DNA of 5,511 nt from an uncultured Coriobacteriaceae bacterium (GCA_902772085.1 CACXZL010000319.1:1-5511); one strand, 5' to 3'. Counted from the first letter of the stretch, positions 1-5,331 are shown. Program-made: numbers and translations. Notes: generated by a model not told the origin, from the sequence alone.

Positions 1-210
1 GACCTCCTCAAGCGTATAGGGTGAGAGCGAATAAATGCCCGGAAGGTCAGCGATGGTCACGTCGGCATGGCCTTTGAGCTTGCCGTGCTTCTCCTCTACC
101 GTGACGCCCGGCCAGTTTCCGACGTACTGGTTTGAGCCGGTGAGGGCGTTGAAGAGGGTCGTCTTGCCGCAGTTGGGGTTGCCGGCGAGGGCGATAGTGA
201 TGTCTGCCAT
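1..210 (-). CDS. feoB: Ferrous iron transporter FeoB, N-terminal GTPase part (cut by window edge)
   Basis: The first 70 residues of FeoB, the inner-membrane Fe(II) importer with a cytosolic G-protein domain. Visible motifs are the P-loop GNPNCGKT (residues 10-17), the switch I segment NWPGVTVE (32-39) and the G3 motif DLPG (55-58), in the spacing typical of FeoB. The remaining G domain and the membrane domain lie beyond base 1. The ATG at 210 is preceded by a strong ribosome site, GGAGGAGG, inside the end of the upstream feoA. One base separates the feoA stop from this start, so the genes are almost certainly co-transcribed and probably translationally coupled. Residues 1-70 show no defect. 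Identification is secure; whether the rest is intact cannot be seen. Confidence 0.96.
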   Translation of the reverse strand, partial: MADITIALAGNPNCGKTTLFNALTGSNQYVGNWPGVTVEEKHGKLKGHADVTIADLPGIYSLSPYTLEEV

Positions 211-211
211 T

Positions 212-445
212 TTAAGCCTCCTCCACAAGCTCGACTTGAATCATCTCGCAGTCGGCCTTGCGCACAGAAAGCTCGTAGCTACGCACCGTGACCTCGATGG
301 GATCGCCGAGCGGCGCGACCTTGCGAACATGGATGAGCTGGTTTCGCGTGATGCCCATGTCCATGATGCGGCGCTTCACCGGTCCCGTTCCTGTGAGCTT
401 GATGACTTTTACCGTCTGCCCTACTTTGGCATCTTTGAGTGTCAT
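212..445 (-). CDS. feoA: FeoA, SH3-like partner of FeoB (canonical copy)
   Basis: A 77-residue FeoA protein, the usual size. It is a small cytosolic SH3-like protein that works with FeoB in Fe(II) uptake. Diagnostic stretches are the N-terminal MTLKDAKVGQ, the KRRIMDMGIT block (25-34), APLGDPIEV (44-52) and the C-terminal YELSVRKADC (57-66), the last being the end of the fold in this family. The ATG at 445 has a purine-rich ribosome site (GGAAGGAAGAGG) directly upstream. It is the middle gene of a feoA-feoA-feoB operon: 46 bp follow the upstream, more divergent feoA, and feoB starts one base after its stop. This copy resembles stand-alone bacterial FeoA more than the other does, so it is the likelier direct FeoB partner (inference). 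Confidence 0.95.
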   Translation of the reverse strand: MTLKDAKVGQTVKVIKLTGTGPVKRRIMDMGITRNQLIHVRKVAPLGDPIEVTVRSYELSVRKADCEMIQVELVEEA

Positions 446-491
446 ACCTCTTCCTTCCTAGCTATCTGCACAGCCGTACGTACCGACTGGG

Positions 492-701
492 CTACACGTA
501 GATCTTCTTTGCCATCTGCTCGCTGATGGCAACGCGTGCCTCGTGAACAGAGCAGATGACGTTGCCGTCCGTCTCTGAGATGACGGTGACAGGCGTGCCA
601 ACCACGAAGCCGAGCCCCTCAAGGAACTTGCGAGTCTCTGGTTTGCCGCCGATGCGCGTGATGACGCCGCTCTGGCCGGCCTGCAAAAGTGTAAGGGGCA
701 T
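492..701 (-). CDS. feoA: Second, divergent FeoA-domain protein
   Basis: A 69-residue FeoA-domain protein leading the Fe(II) uptake operon. The family pattern is visible: hydrophobic start MPLTLLQAGQSG, the TRKFLEGLGF block (23-32) matching the RRIxxMGI position of FeoA, GTPVTVISE (35-43) and the closing VHEARVAISEQMAKKI (52-67). The open frame extends nine codons further upstream to 728. I chose the ATG at 701 because GGAAAGG lies seven bases before it and because the alignment to FeoA starts there. Tandem FeoA proteins before FeoB are known in anaerobes. What the extra copy does is not settled: it may help assemble or regulate FeoB, or pair with the other FeoA (inference). A candidate promoter lies upstream at 745-773. 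Confidence 0.9.
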   Translation of the reverse strand: MPLTLLQAGQSGVITRIGGKPETRKFLEGLGFVVGTPVTVISETDGNVICSVHEARVAISEQMAKKIYV

Positions 702-744
702 AATCTGACCTTTCCAAAAAAGTTGCACTAGTCAAACATAGGAT

Positions 745-773
745 AAGTTAACCACTGCTAACAGAAAAGTCAA
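745..773 (-). promoter_or_regulatory. Candidate promoter of the feo operon with an overlapping short dyad
   Basis: On the minus strand TTGACT (773-768) is followed after exactly 17 bases by TAACTT (750-745). The -35 is close to consensus and the -10 is weak. The -10 lies inside GGATAAGTTAACC (plus strand 741-753), a 13-bp imperfect dyad in which five of six pairs match. A dyad over a -10 box in front of an iron uptake operon is where a metal-responsive repressor (DtxR or Fur type) would sit, but it does not match a consensus I can name. A weak -10 would fit an iron-repressed or activator-dependent promoter (inference). The feoA start is about 44 bp downstream. Confidence 0.45.
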
Positions 774-973
774 GGGGAAAGACGTATGAGAAATCGAGCT
801 TCGCCACGACGGTGTACTCGCGACCGTAAAACAATATCTTTCAAACTATGGCCGAAAGTCGCCATGATGAGCAACGCGACCAACGTCGCCAGGCGGAGGA
901 GCGGGCCAGATGTCTACTGAGGCCGTTGGGAGGCCATCTCCGATTCGTGCATGCCTTTCGATAGGTGCGTTCA

Positions 974-1005
974 GGTGCACAATTGGGGCGGCCCCATTGT
1001 GTACC
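974..1005. repeat. Isolated 32-bp near-perfect palindrome (stem-loop)
   Basis: The arms are GGTGCACAATTGGGG (974-988) and CCCCATTGTGTACC (992-1005), around a three-base loop CGG. One T is bulged at 983 and there is one G-T pair at 977/1002; all other positions pair. It begins 17 bp after the stop of the DUF4418 gene, so a transcript from that gene would fold into it. No run of T follows in either direction, so it is not a classical rho-independent terminator. It could be an RNA-stabilising 3' hairpin, an operator, or a dispersed extragenic palindrome; the sequence does not decide. Confidence 0.6.
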
Positions 1006-1021
1006 GGTGAGCACCAGGGCT

Positions 1022-1438
1022 TTATTTGGCCGAACGGATACGCAACAAGCGTACGATAAGGTCAATACCAGCCACGAGCGCGATCGCAATGCCTACCACC
1101 ATGCAAAACGGACGCATGATCGCCTGGCAACGCATCGACTGCATCATGCAGAGGTCGATGAGCACGCCAGGCAAGCAGGCTGCAAGCACGCCTATCAGCG
1201 CCGCGCCAAGGTCGAGACCGCGACGCTCGCCTTCGTCCAGCTCAAAGATGCGTACGACCGACAAGATCAAAAGAACGATGCCCACACCGAGCACGGCGCG
1301 GCCTGCCCAGAAACAGCTGCTTACGGAGCCGTCGTCGTGGACGCCACACGGAGCAGCAAAGGTAAGGATTCCAGCGACCAACAACCCCGAAAGAACCGTG
1401 AGCGCAATGCCCACGGGTGGCGACGGCTTGTTTGACAT
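1022..1438 (-). CDS. DUF4418-type four-helix membrane protein
   Basis: A 138-residue integral membrane protein with four predicted helices at about residues 9-30, 47-64, 76-98 and 108-132, joined by short loops. Cysteines sit near the membrane ends: C31 and C42 in the first extracytoplasmic-type loop (pattern PCGVHDDG...SSCFW) and C97, C104 and C112 between helices 3 and 4 (DLCMMQSMRC). This topology and cysteine layout match my recollection of the DUF4418 family, which has no established function. In some anaerobes such proteins are encoded near FTR1-type iron uptake genes or FtsX-like ABC transporters, which would fit here but is context only. The ATG at 1438 has GGAAGGA eight bases upstream. 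The gene appears monocistronic, with its own candidate promoter at 1477-1505 and a palindrome after its stop. Confidence 0.75.
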   Translation of the reverse strand: MSNKPSPPVGIALTVLSGLLVAGILTFAAPCGVHDDGSVSSCFWAGRAVLGVGIVLLILSVVRIFELDEGERRGLDLGAALIGVLAACLPGVLIDLCMMQSMRCQAIMRPFCMVVGIAIALVAGIDLIVRLLRIRSAK

Positions 1439-1476
1439 AGCTGGTATCCTTCCGCTTGTGTTAACTGCAGTTTACT

Positions 1477-1505
1477 ACTGTACACCCGCACAGGCGGAGC
1501 GGCAA
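1477..1505 (-). promoter_or_regulatory. Candidate promoter of the DUF4418-type gene
   Basis: On the minus strand TTGCCG (1505-1500) and TACAGT (1482-1477) are separated by exactly 17 bases. Each box matches four of six consensus positions. The gene start at 1438 is about 38 bp downstream of the -10. The site lies between the palindrome array and the gene, so the array is upstream of this promoter and could influence it. Predicted by eye from spacing and resemblance only. Confidence 0.4.
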
Positions 1506-1582
1506 CTGTGGACGGGGATATGTGCTTCCTGCGGATGCGACTCCCGACGATTCGCGCGGATTGGTCGCTCTTGCGATGCACG

Positions 1583-1932
1583 TGTCCGTATTTGCACACG
1601 CCCCCACCGCCCGTGTGCAAACACGGACATCTTTGTGCGTTTTTCGGCCACCTCATGTCCGTTTCCGCACACGCGGCCACCGCCCGTGTGCAATAACGGA
1701 CACGTGAATGCAAGAAATGGGAGGTTTGTGTCCGTTTCTGCACACGCCCCCACCGCCCGTGTGTAAATACGGACACCGCCGGGCGTTTGTCGACCGCCTC
1801 GTGTCCGTTTCTGCACACGCCCCCACCGCCCGTGTGCAAATACGGACACCGCCAGGCGCTTGTTGGCCACCTTATGTCCGTTTTTGCACACGCAACAATA
1901 GCAACGGGTGCCGCCGTGTGCAAATACGGACA
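1583..1932. repeat. Array of five long palindromes with an exact 73-bp period
   Basis: Five units start at 1583, 1656, 1729, 1802 and 1875, each exactly 73 bp after the last. Units 1-4 are 47 bp (ending 1629, 1702, 1775, 1848): a left arm close to TGTCCGTWTYTGCACACG (18 bp), an 11-bp loop, usually CCCCCACCGCC, and a right arm CGTGTGCAAATACGGACA that is its near-perfect reverse complement. Unit 5 (1875-1932) has the same arms but a 22-bp loop of different sequence. The four spacers are all 26 bp. Spacers 1, 3 and 4 are visibly related (core close to GGCGTTTGTCGGCCACCT) and spacer 2 is unrelated. Arms differ mostly at positions 8-12. The array fills the gap between frdB and the DUF4418 gene, both transcribed leftward. 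Long reading frames cross it, but a period of 73 is not a multiple of three, so no frame is shared between units and it is not coding. Possible roles are a transcription-attenuating or RNA-stabilising hairpin series, a multi-site protein binding locus, or a mobile extragenic palindrome family. Confidence 0.93.
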
Positions 1933-1950
1933 TATCACAGAACCGGTGTT

Positions 1951-2010
1951 TGTCGGCGTTTGTCGGCGTTTGTTGGAGTTTGTCGGCGTTTGTTGGAGTT
2001 TGCTGGCGCT
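1951..2010. repeat. 10-bp tandem repeat run next to the frdB stop
   Basis: Six consecutive 10-bp units: TGTCGGCGTT twice, TGTTGGAGTT, TGTCGGCGTT, TGTTGGAGTT, and a degenerate last TGCTGGCGCT. Two variants alternate (C/T at position 4, C/A at position 7), suggesting that a 20-bp pair was duplicated. The run ends three bases before the frdB stop codon (2013-2015), so it forms the immediate 3' flank of that gene. The core GGCGTTTGTC is also present in the third spacer of the neighbouring palindrome array (about 1782-1791), so the run may have expanded from spacer-like sequence by replication slippage. Ten is not a multiple of three, and there is no sign that it is coding. Confidence 0.85.
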
Positions 2011-2012
2011 GG

Positions 2013-2676
2013 TCACCAGCGATGCCAGACGGCAGCGGCGTTCGAGCGACTGAGAAGATTGTCGATGTCTATGTTTGCGGGACACACGCTACGGCAGGCG
2101 AGTGACTTGCCACAGCCACCGTAAACGGACTCGCGATACGTCGATGCCAGCCGTTTGCGCTGTTCAGCTGGTACCTCGCTGAGAAGCCGAGCCAGAGGCA
2201 CCATGGCAGCCATGCCCCCGAAGGCACCTTGCACGCTGAAATTGGGACAGACCTCAAGACATAGGCCACACTGAAGGCAGCGCGACGCCTCGTAGGCGAT
2301 GCTCCAGCGTCGATCCGCCAGCACGGCATCGCCGTCGACCAAACGGTCGACCTCATCCGCCGCTGCTTCCCGCACGGCAGCACCGAGCAGTTCGAGGCCC
2401 TGCTCTCAAAGTGGCCAAGCGCGTGTCGCATGCCATACGCGGCACGCCGTCTATCACCATGGCACAGGCACCACATTTCTTTTGCAAGCAACTGATGTCC
2501 CAGCGGATGGGCTCAGCCGCCGCACCATCCGCATCGAGCAGCTCGTCTCGCTCGTTCAACTCGCGCAACGCCGAGGCAACGGTTGCCTGCTCCGAATCCG
2601 TCTCGTAGACGAAAGACTGCCAATACGGCCTATCATCTGCATGCTTTCGACGCAACACCTCAAGGACATATCTCAT
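2013..2676 (-). pseudogene. frdB: Fumarate reductase/succinate dehydrogenase iron-sulfur subunit, frameshifted
   Basis: This subunit carries electrons between the flavoprotein and the membrane heme/quinone sites. The N-terminal frame (2676-2353) encodes the [2Fe-2S] ferredoxin domain with C63, C68, C71 and C83 (pattern CLQKKCGAC...MAC). It then runs out of frame to a stop at 2355-2353. The C-terminal part continues in another frame and ends at 2013. It has the CLQCGLCLEVCP motif and a second set in GGCGKSLACRSVCP, the ligands for the [4Fe-4S] and [3Fe-4S] clusters. Skipping one A (plus-strand T at 2406) joins the two parts into a 220-residue protein, slightly short for the family. The start overlaps the frdA stop as ATGA, with a GGGGG-type ribosome site. 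As written the gene yields only a 107-residue fragment. All eleven ligand-type cysteines survive, so the change is recent or a sequencing error. Confidence 0.88.
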
Positions 2677-4244
2677 GAACGTGGCACCCCCTCATGCGGC
2701 TCAGCCAGTGGGCGGAATTCAATCGAAGGCCCATCGTTTTCCCAGCGTACCACCGTCGTACGCCGGTACTCCTCCAACGTTTCCGGATAATCAGCACGCT
2801 GATGGGCGCCGCGGCTCTCCTCGCGGGCAAGCGCGCACGCCACGACGGCACGCGCAAGATTCACGCGCGGCGTCACGCACAAGTCTTCCAGATTGGCCAG
2901 CCCGACACTCAGCCCATCTCCCGTACGAACGATTCCCATACATCCAACAAGTGCCTCTCGCATGGCATGTTCGGTCGTCCAGTTTGTCGTGGCGACACCC
3001 TCTTGTGCAGGCGAGCAGCCCCTCTGGACGGTATCCCCACGTGTCATCCCGATGGAGCGAGCTGCCACCATGCCTCCGCGAATGGCCCCGAGCAGCGAGT
3101 TTCCGCCGAGGCGGTTTGCCCCGTGGTACGCACACGCGCACTCGCCCGCCGCATAGAGGTCACGCACGTTCGCGCGATGCGCCTCGTCCACCAAGATGCC
3201 GCCCATGCAGTAATGGATGCCCGGCTCCACCGGAATCGCTTTGCGCGCAGGGTCGATGGCGAGATAGTGCTTGATCTCATCGCGCAGATCGCTCAGCCGA
3301 TTTCGCCAGATGCTCCGCGACAGACCACGCATATCCAAGTAGATATGCCCATCGCAGGCAGGATCTGCCATCACGGCCCATTCCTCACGTGAGACGACGT
3401 CACGCGGCATGAGATTGCCCAACTCGGGATACTTCTCTTCCATAAAGTACCACGGCGCACCGTCACGCAGCGTAAAGAGCCTCCCGCCCTCGCCGCGCGC
3501 GGCCTCCGTCACGAGCAGGCGCTTGTTTGCTATGGGAATCGTCGTGGGATGGTATTGAAGAAACTCGAGGTTTGCCAGCTCGACGCCTCGTGTCAAGGCG
3601 ATAGCCGCAACGTCACCAGTATTTGTGGTAGTACCGGTGGTGAGCTCGCCAAAGAGACCGCCCATGCCGCCACAGGCAAGTATCACGGGGCCGTCAAGAA
3701 ACGCCACGTCTCCGCCAAACGAATCCCGCACCCACGCACCTACGCACGCGCCATCCACGATGGCCAGATCCACGAGCTCGTGATGGGGCATCCTCTGCAC
3801 AAGGCCGCGCCGCTCCTCCAGGCGCACCGCGTCTACCAGCGCACTCACAAGCACCTTGCCCGTGCTGCTCTTTGCATAGGCCGTGCGCTTCTTCTTTTGT
3901 CCGCCGAAGTTGCGCTGGATCATGGAACCGCCTTCACGCTGAAACGGCACGCCGAGCGCCGCAAGCCGTCTCACGATATCGGGCGCGTCGTTCACGAGTC
4001 CCCAAACGGCGTTGGGATCGGCCAGCCACACACCGCCGCGCATCGTGTCGACAAAGTGCTCCTCCACCGTGTCGTGCTCGCCCATGAGGTCGAGCACGGC
4101 GTTGATGCCGCCCTCTGCAAGTACGGACTGCGCCCGCTCGGAGCGCTGTGCCGAGACGAGCCTGCACGCCACGCCCTTTCGCGCCAACTCAAGCGCAGCC
4201 GACAAGCCCGCAAGCCCTGCGCCAATCACGTTTACCGTAGCCAT
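2673..4244 (-). CDS. frdA: Fumarate reductase/succinate dehydrogenase flavoprotein subunit
   Basis: A 523-residue FAD subunit that interconverts fumarate and succinate on the cytoplasmic side of the membrane. Visible in order: the dinucleotide-binding start VIGAGLAGLSAAL (6-18), the AEGGINA flavin loop (43-49), QYHPT with H232, TEAARGEGG with E247 and R250, the RD pair 281-282, HYCMGGI with H344, and HGANRLGGNSL with H374 and R378 (substrate-binding His/Arg), then the C-terminal helical part with ESRGAHQRADYP (476-487). These are the active-site elements of the family. One departure: the position that normally holds the histidine covalently joined to FAD (RSHTVA in Escherichia coli FrdA) is Gln39 (RAQSVLAEGG), implying non-covalent FAD. 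It is somewhat shorter than the usual 570-600 residues. The ATG at 4244 abuts the frdC stop (TAGATG), implying translational coupling. The direction, probably fumarate reduction, is inferred from the anaerobic setting. L-aspartate oxidase is less likely given the C-A-B neighbours. Confidence 0.93.
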   Translation of the reverse strand: MATVNVIGAGLAGLSAALELARKGVACRLVSAQRSERAQSVLAEGGINAVLDLMGEHDTVEEHFVDTMRGGVWLADPNAVWGLVNDAPDIVRRLAALGVPFQREGGSMIQRNFGGQKKKRTAYAKSSTGKVLVSALVDAVRLEERRGLVQRMPHHELVDLAIVDGACVGAWVRDSFGGDVAFLDGPVILACGGMGGLFGELTTGTTTNTGDVAAIALTRGVELANLEFLQYHPTTIPIANKRLLVTEAARGEGGRLFTLRDGAPWYFMEEKYPELGNLMPRDVVSREEWAVMADPACDGHIYLDMRGLSRSIWRNRLSDLRDEIKHYLAIDPARKAIPVEPGIHYCMGGILVDEAHRANVRDLYAAGECACAYHGANRLGGNSLLGAIRGGMVAARSIGMTRGDTVQRGCSPAQEGVATTNWTTEHAMREALVGCMGIVRTGDGLSVGLANLEDLCVTPRVNLARAVVACALAREESRGAHQRADYPETLEEYRRTTVVRWENDGPSIEFRPLAEPHEGVPRS

Positions 4245-4805
4245 CTATATCACGATCCAACGCACGAAGTATACGACGAACGAGACGCCCATGAGCAGCA
4301 AAAGCAGCGCAAGCACAAACGCGAAGTCTGCCGCTCGGGAGCGAGGGGCGCTCATACCAAGCGCGATGACGAGCGGTCGCGCGTTGCAGAGCACATGCAC
4401 CGCCACGGAGAGCACGAGGCAGATGTTTACGGCCAGCTCGAAGACGCCATACTCCTTGAGCCGATACGGACCGCCACCGCCCACCTGCAAGAACACGACC
4501 ATATGCAAGGCCACAAAGACCGCTATGGCGACACCGCTCGCCCTCACCGCCCAGAATCGGGCGTTGAGCAGGCCATATGACGTACCAGACTCCCGCATGG
4601 CACGTACCGTGGGTACCGTGAGGCCCACACCAATGATGCCATGCACGACCGCCAGAGCCACGATGGCACGAGCCAACGCCTTTGCAGTCGGCCTCCCAAA
4701 ACTCATCACGAGGAAGGCGTTGCCCACCCCATGCAACAGAAAGAGCGCCATCATCACGACGCTCAGCACGGTGTTGACTTTGCGCAGCGTAGCGTAGCCC
4801 CTCAT
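4245..4805 (-). CDS. frdC: Diheme cytochrome b membrane anchor of fumarate reductase/succinate dehydrogenase
   Basis: A 186-residue membrane subunit with five predicted helices at about 12-34, 42-64, 84-108, 119-148 and 160-184. One histidine lies in each of the first four helices: H25 (LLHGVGNAF), H55 (VVHGIIG), H101 (ALHMVVF) and H137 (AVHVLCNARP). This is the single-subunit, five-helix, two-heme arrangement known from Bacillus subtilis SdhC and, with different helix numbering, Wolinella FrdC. Four axial ligands would hold two b hemes linking menaquinone to the Fe-S subunit. The ATG at 4805 overlaps the previous stop by four bases (ATGA), and GGAGGTGG seven bases upstream is an excellent ribosome site. 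The stop touches the frdA start. Nothing looks broken. Confidence 0.92.
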   Translation of the reverse strand: MRGYATLRKVNTVLSVVMMALFLLHGVGNAFLVMSFGRPTAKALARAIVALAVVHGIIGVGLTVPTVRAMRESGTSYGLLNARFWAVRASGVAIAVFVALHMVVFLQVGGGGPYRLKEYGVFELAVNICLVLSVAVHVLCNARPLVIALGMSAPRSRAADFAFVLALLLLLMGVSFVVYFVRWIVI

Positions 4806-5293
4806 CGGTGGACCACCTCCACGTTGGGATCACTTGCGAGCTCGGTCACGTCAAGGGCGGCTGCCGTCTCATCCGAGAGCACCATGATATCGAACCTTCC
4901 AACCTCGGCCTTAGAGACCATAAGGATGCCGTCCTCGGCGCGTACCTTCATCTGATTTGCCGGAAGGCGCGACGCGAGACTCTGCGCCATCTCGAGACCC
5001 GCCACATCGCTCGTGGCGACCACACAACTCACGTCCTCCAAGATGAGCGGTACGTCCTCGCCCGCAAGAAAGTCGAGCAAATAGCCAAGGGCTTGTTCGT
5101 CTTTGTGAAGCCTGCGATTGACGAAGATGGTGTACGTGCCCACTGGGGCATCCTGAATCTGCGTGGCGGAGCTCGTACGATTCGTTGCGCCACCCATCAA
5201 CGCAGCGACGTTCACGCCACCCAACCGCGCCGGCACGACCAAAAACGCCAAGAACAATGCCGCGATGGTGACTATGTGGCCAAGCACTCGCAT
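4802..5293 (-). CDS. Unrecognised membrane-anchored protein, first gene of the frd operon
   Basis: A 163-residue protein that I do not recognise. One hydrophobic segment (about 7-22) with a basic residue before it suggests a signal anchor or uncleaved signal peptide. A glycine/serine/threonine-rich linker follows (25-50), then an alternating strand-helix domain: strand TYTIFVN (53-59), helix 65-78, strand VPLILEDVSCVV (81-92), helix 98-110, strands 114-127 and FDIMVLS (134-140). A single cysteine (C90) and charged loops are present; I see no heme or Fe-S motif. The ATG at 5293 has AAAGG six bases upstream. Its stop overlaps the frdC start as ATGA, so production is probably coupled to the fumarate reductase subunits. 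That points to an accessory, assembly or interaction role on the outer face of the membrane (inference from position). Confidence 0.82.
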   Translation of the reverse strand: MRVLGHIVTIAALFLAFLVVPARLGGVNVAALMGGATNRTSSATQIQDAPVGTYTIFVNRRLHKDEQALGYLLDFLAGEDVPLILEDVSCVVATSDVAGLEMAQSLASRLPANQMKVRAEDGILMVSKAEVGRFDIMVLSDETAAALDVTELASDPNVEVVHR

Positions 5294-5331
5294 GGCATCC
5301 CTTTCGTCATGGATGTATCGACCATTTTATA

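Larger units (their letters stand above)
702..1021. other. Gene-poor stretch between the DUF4418 gene and the feo operon
   Basis: These 320 bp contain no convincing gene. I see the candidate feo promoter (745-773) and a palindrome (974-1005). Between them, about 780-960, short frames exist on both strands, none with a ribosome site or family resemblance. One minus-strand frame near 780-920 encodes about 20 hydrophobic residues before running into charged sequence. It has no upstream start codon and could be a relic or chance. No T-rich intrinsic terminator was found after the DUF4418 gene. Confidence 0.5.
1439..2012. other. 574-bp intergenic region with repeats and a promoter
   Basis: This region separates frdB from the DUF4418 gene. 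From left to right it holds the ribosome site and candidate promoter of the DUF4418 gene (to about 1505), some 75 bp without recognisable features (1506-1582), the five-unit palindrome array (1583-1932) and the 10-bp tandem repeats (1951-2010). Long open frames cross it on both strands (for example minus 2085-1321). They consist of frame-shifted translations of the same repeat, lack ribosome sites and overlap real genes, so I call no protein here. There is no separate T-tract terminator for the frd operon. The long hairpins of the array are the only candidates for ending or trimming its transcript. Confidence 0.7.

Noticed and set aside
702..728. Upstream start for the first feoA, giving 78 residues
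   Set aside because: The nine extra codons overlap the ribosome site GGAAAGG of the ATG at 701 and do not belong to the FeoA fold.
780..866. Relic of an FTR1-like gene: a GAGTAC-containing minus-strand segment resembling the sequence at 5494-5511
   Set aside because: Similarity is about 13 of 18 bases over a very short stretch, and the surrounding translation does not reproduce the RLPLKSFF motif. It cannot be distinguished from chance.
965..1766. Plus-strand frames opposite the DUF4418-type gene
   Set aside because: Low-complexity Arg/Thr-rich translations with no ribosome site. The minus-strand frame has four clean membrane helices and a good ribosome site.
1583..1932. CRISPR array
   Set aside because: Repeat length (47 bp) and regular spacing look CRISPR-like, but spacers are only 26 bp and three of four are related to each other, the repeat is a full-length palindrome with variable arms and loops, and no cas gene is visible. 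A tandem 73-bp palindrome unit explains it better.
1321..2085. Long minus-strand reading frame of 254 residues, and several smaller frames on both strands across the repeats
   Set aside because: They translate the same repeat in successive frames because the period is 73, lack ribosome sites, and overlap the convincing DUF4418-type gene and the end of frdB.
2396..2412. Programmed ribosomal frameshift in frdB
   Set aside because: There is no slippery heptamer, the local sequence (TTGAGAGCAGG on the minus strand) has no homopolymer run, and the family is not known to use frameshifting. A mutation or sequencing error is simpler.
2673..4244. L-aspartate oxidase (NadB) instead of fumarate reductase flavoprotein
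   Set aside because: The missing FAD histidine fits NadB, but the direct coupling to a diheme anchor gene and a three-cluster iron-sulfur gene fits a fumarate reductase complex much better.
3549..4580. Plus-strand reading frame of 343 residues
   Set aside because: It lies opposite frdA and frdC, whose motifs are unmistakable. Its composition is rich in His, Arg and Ala with no domain, as expected of an antisense shadow in GC-rich DNA.
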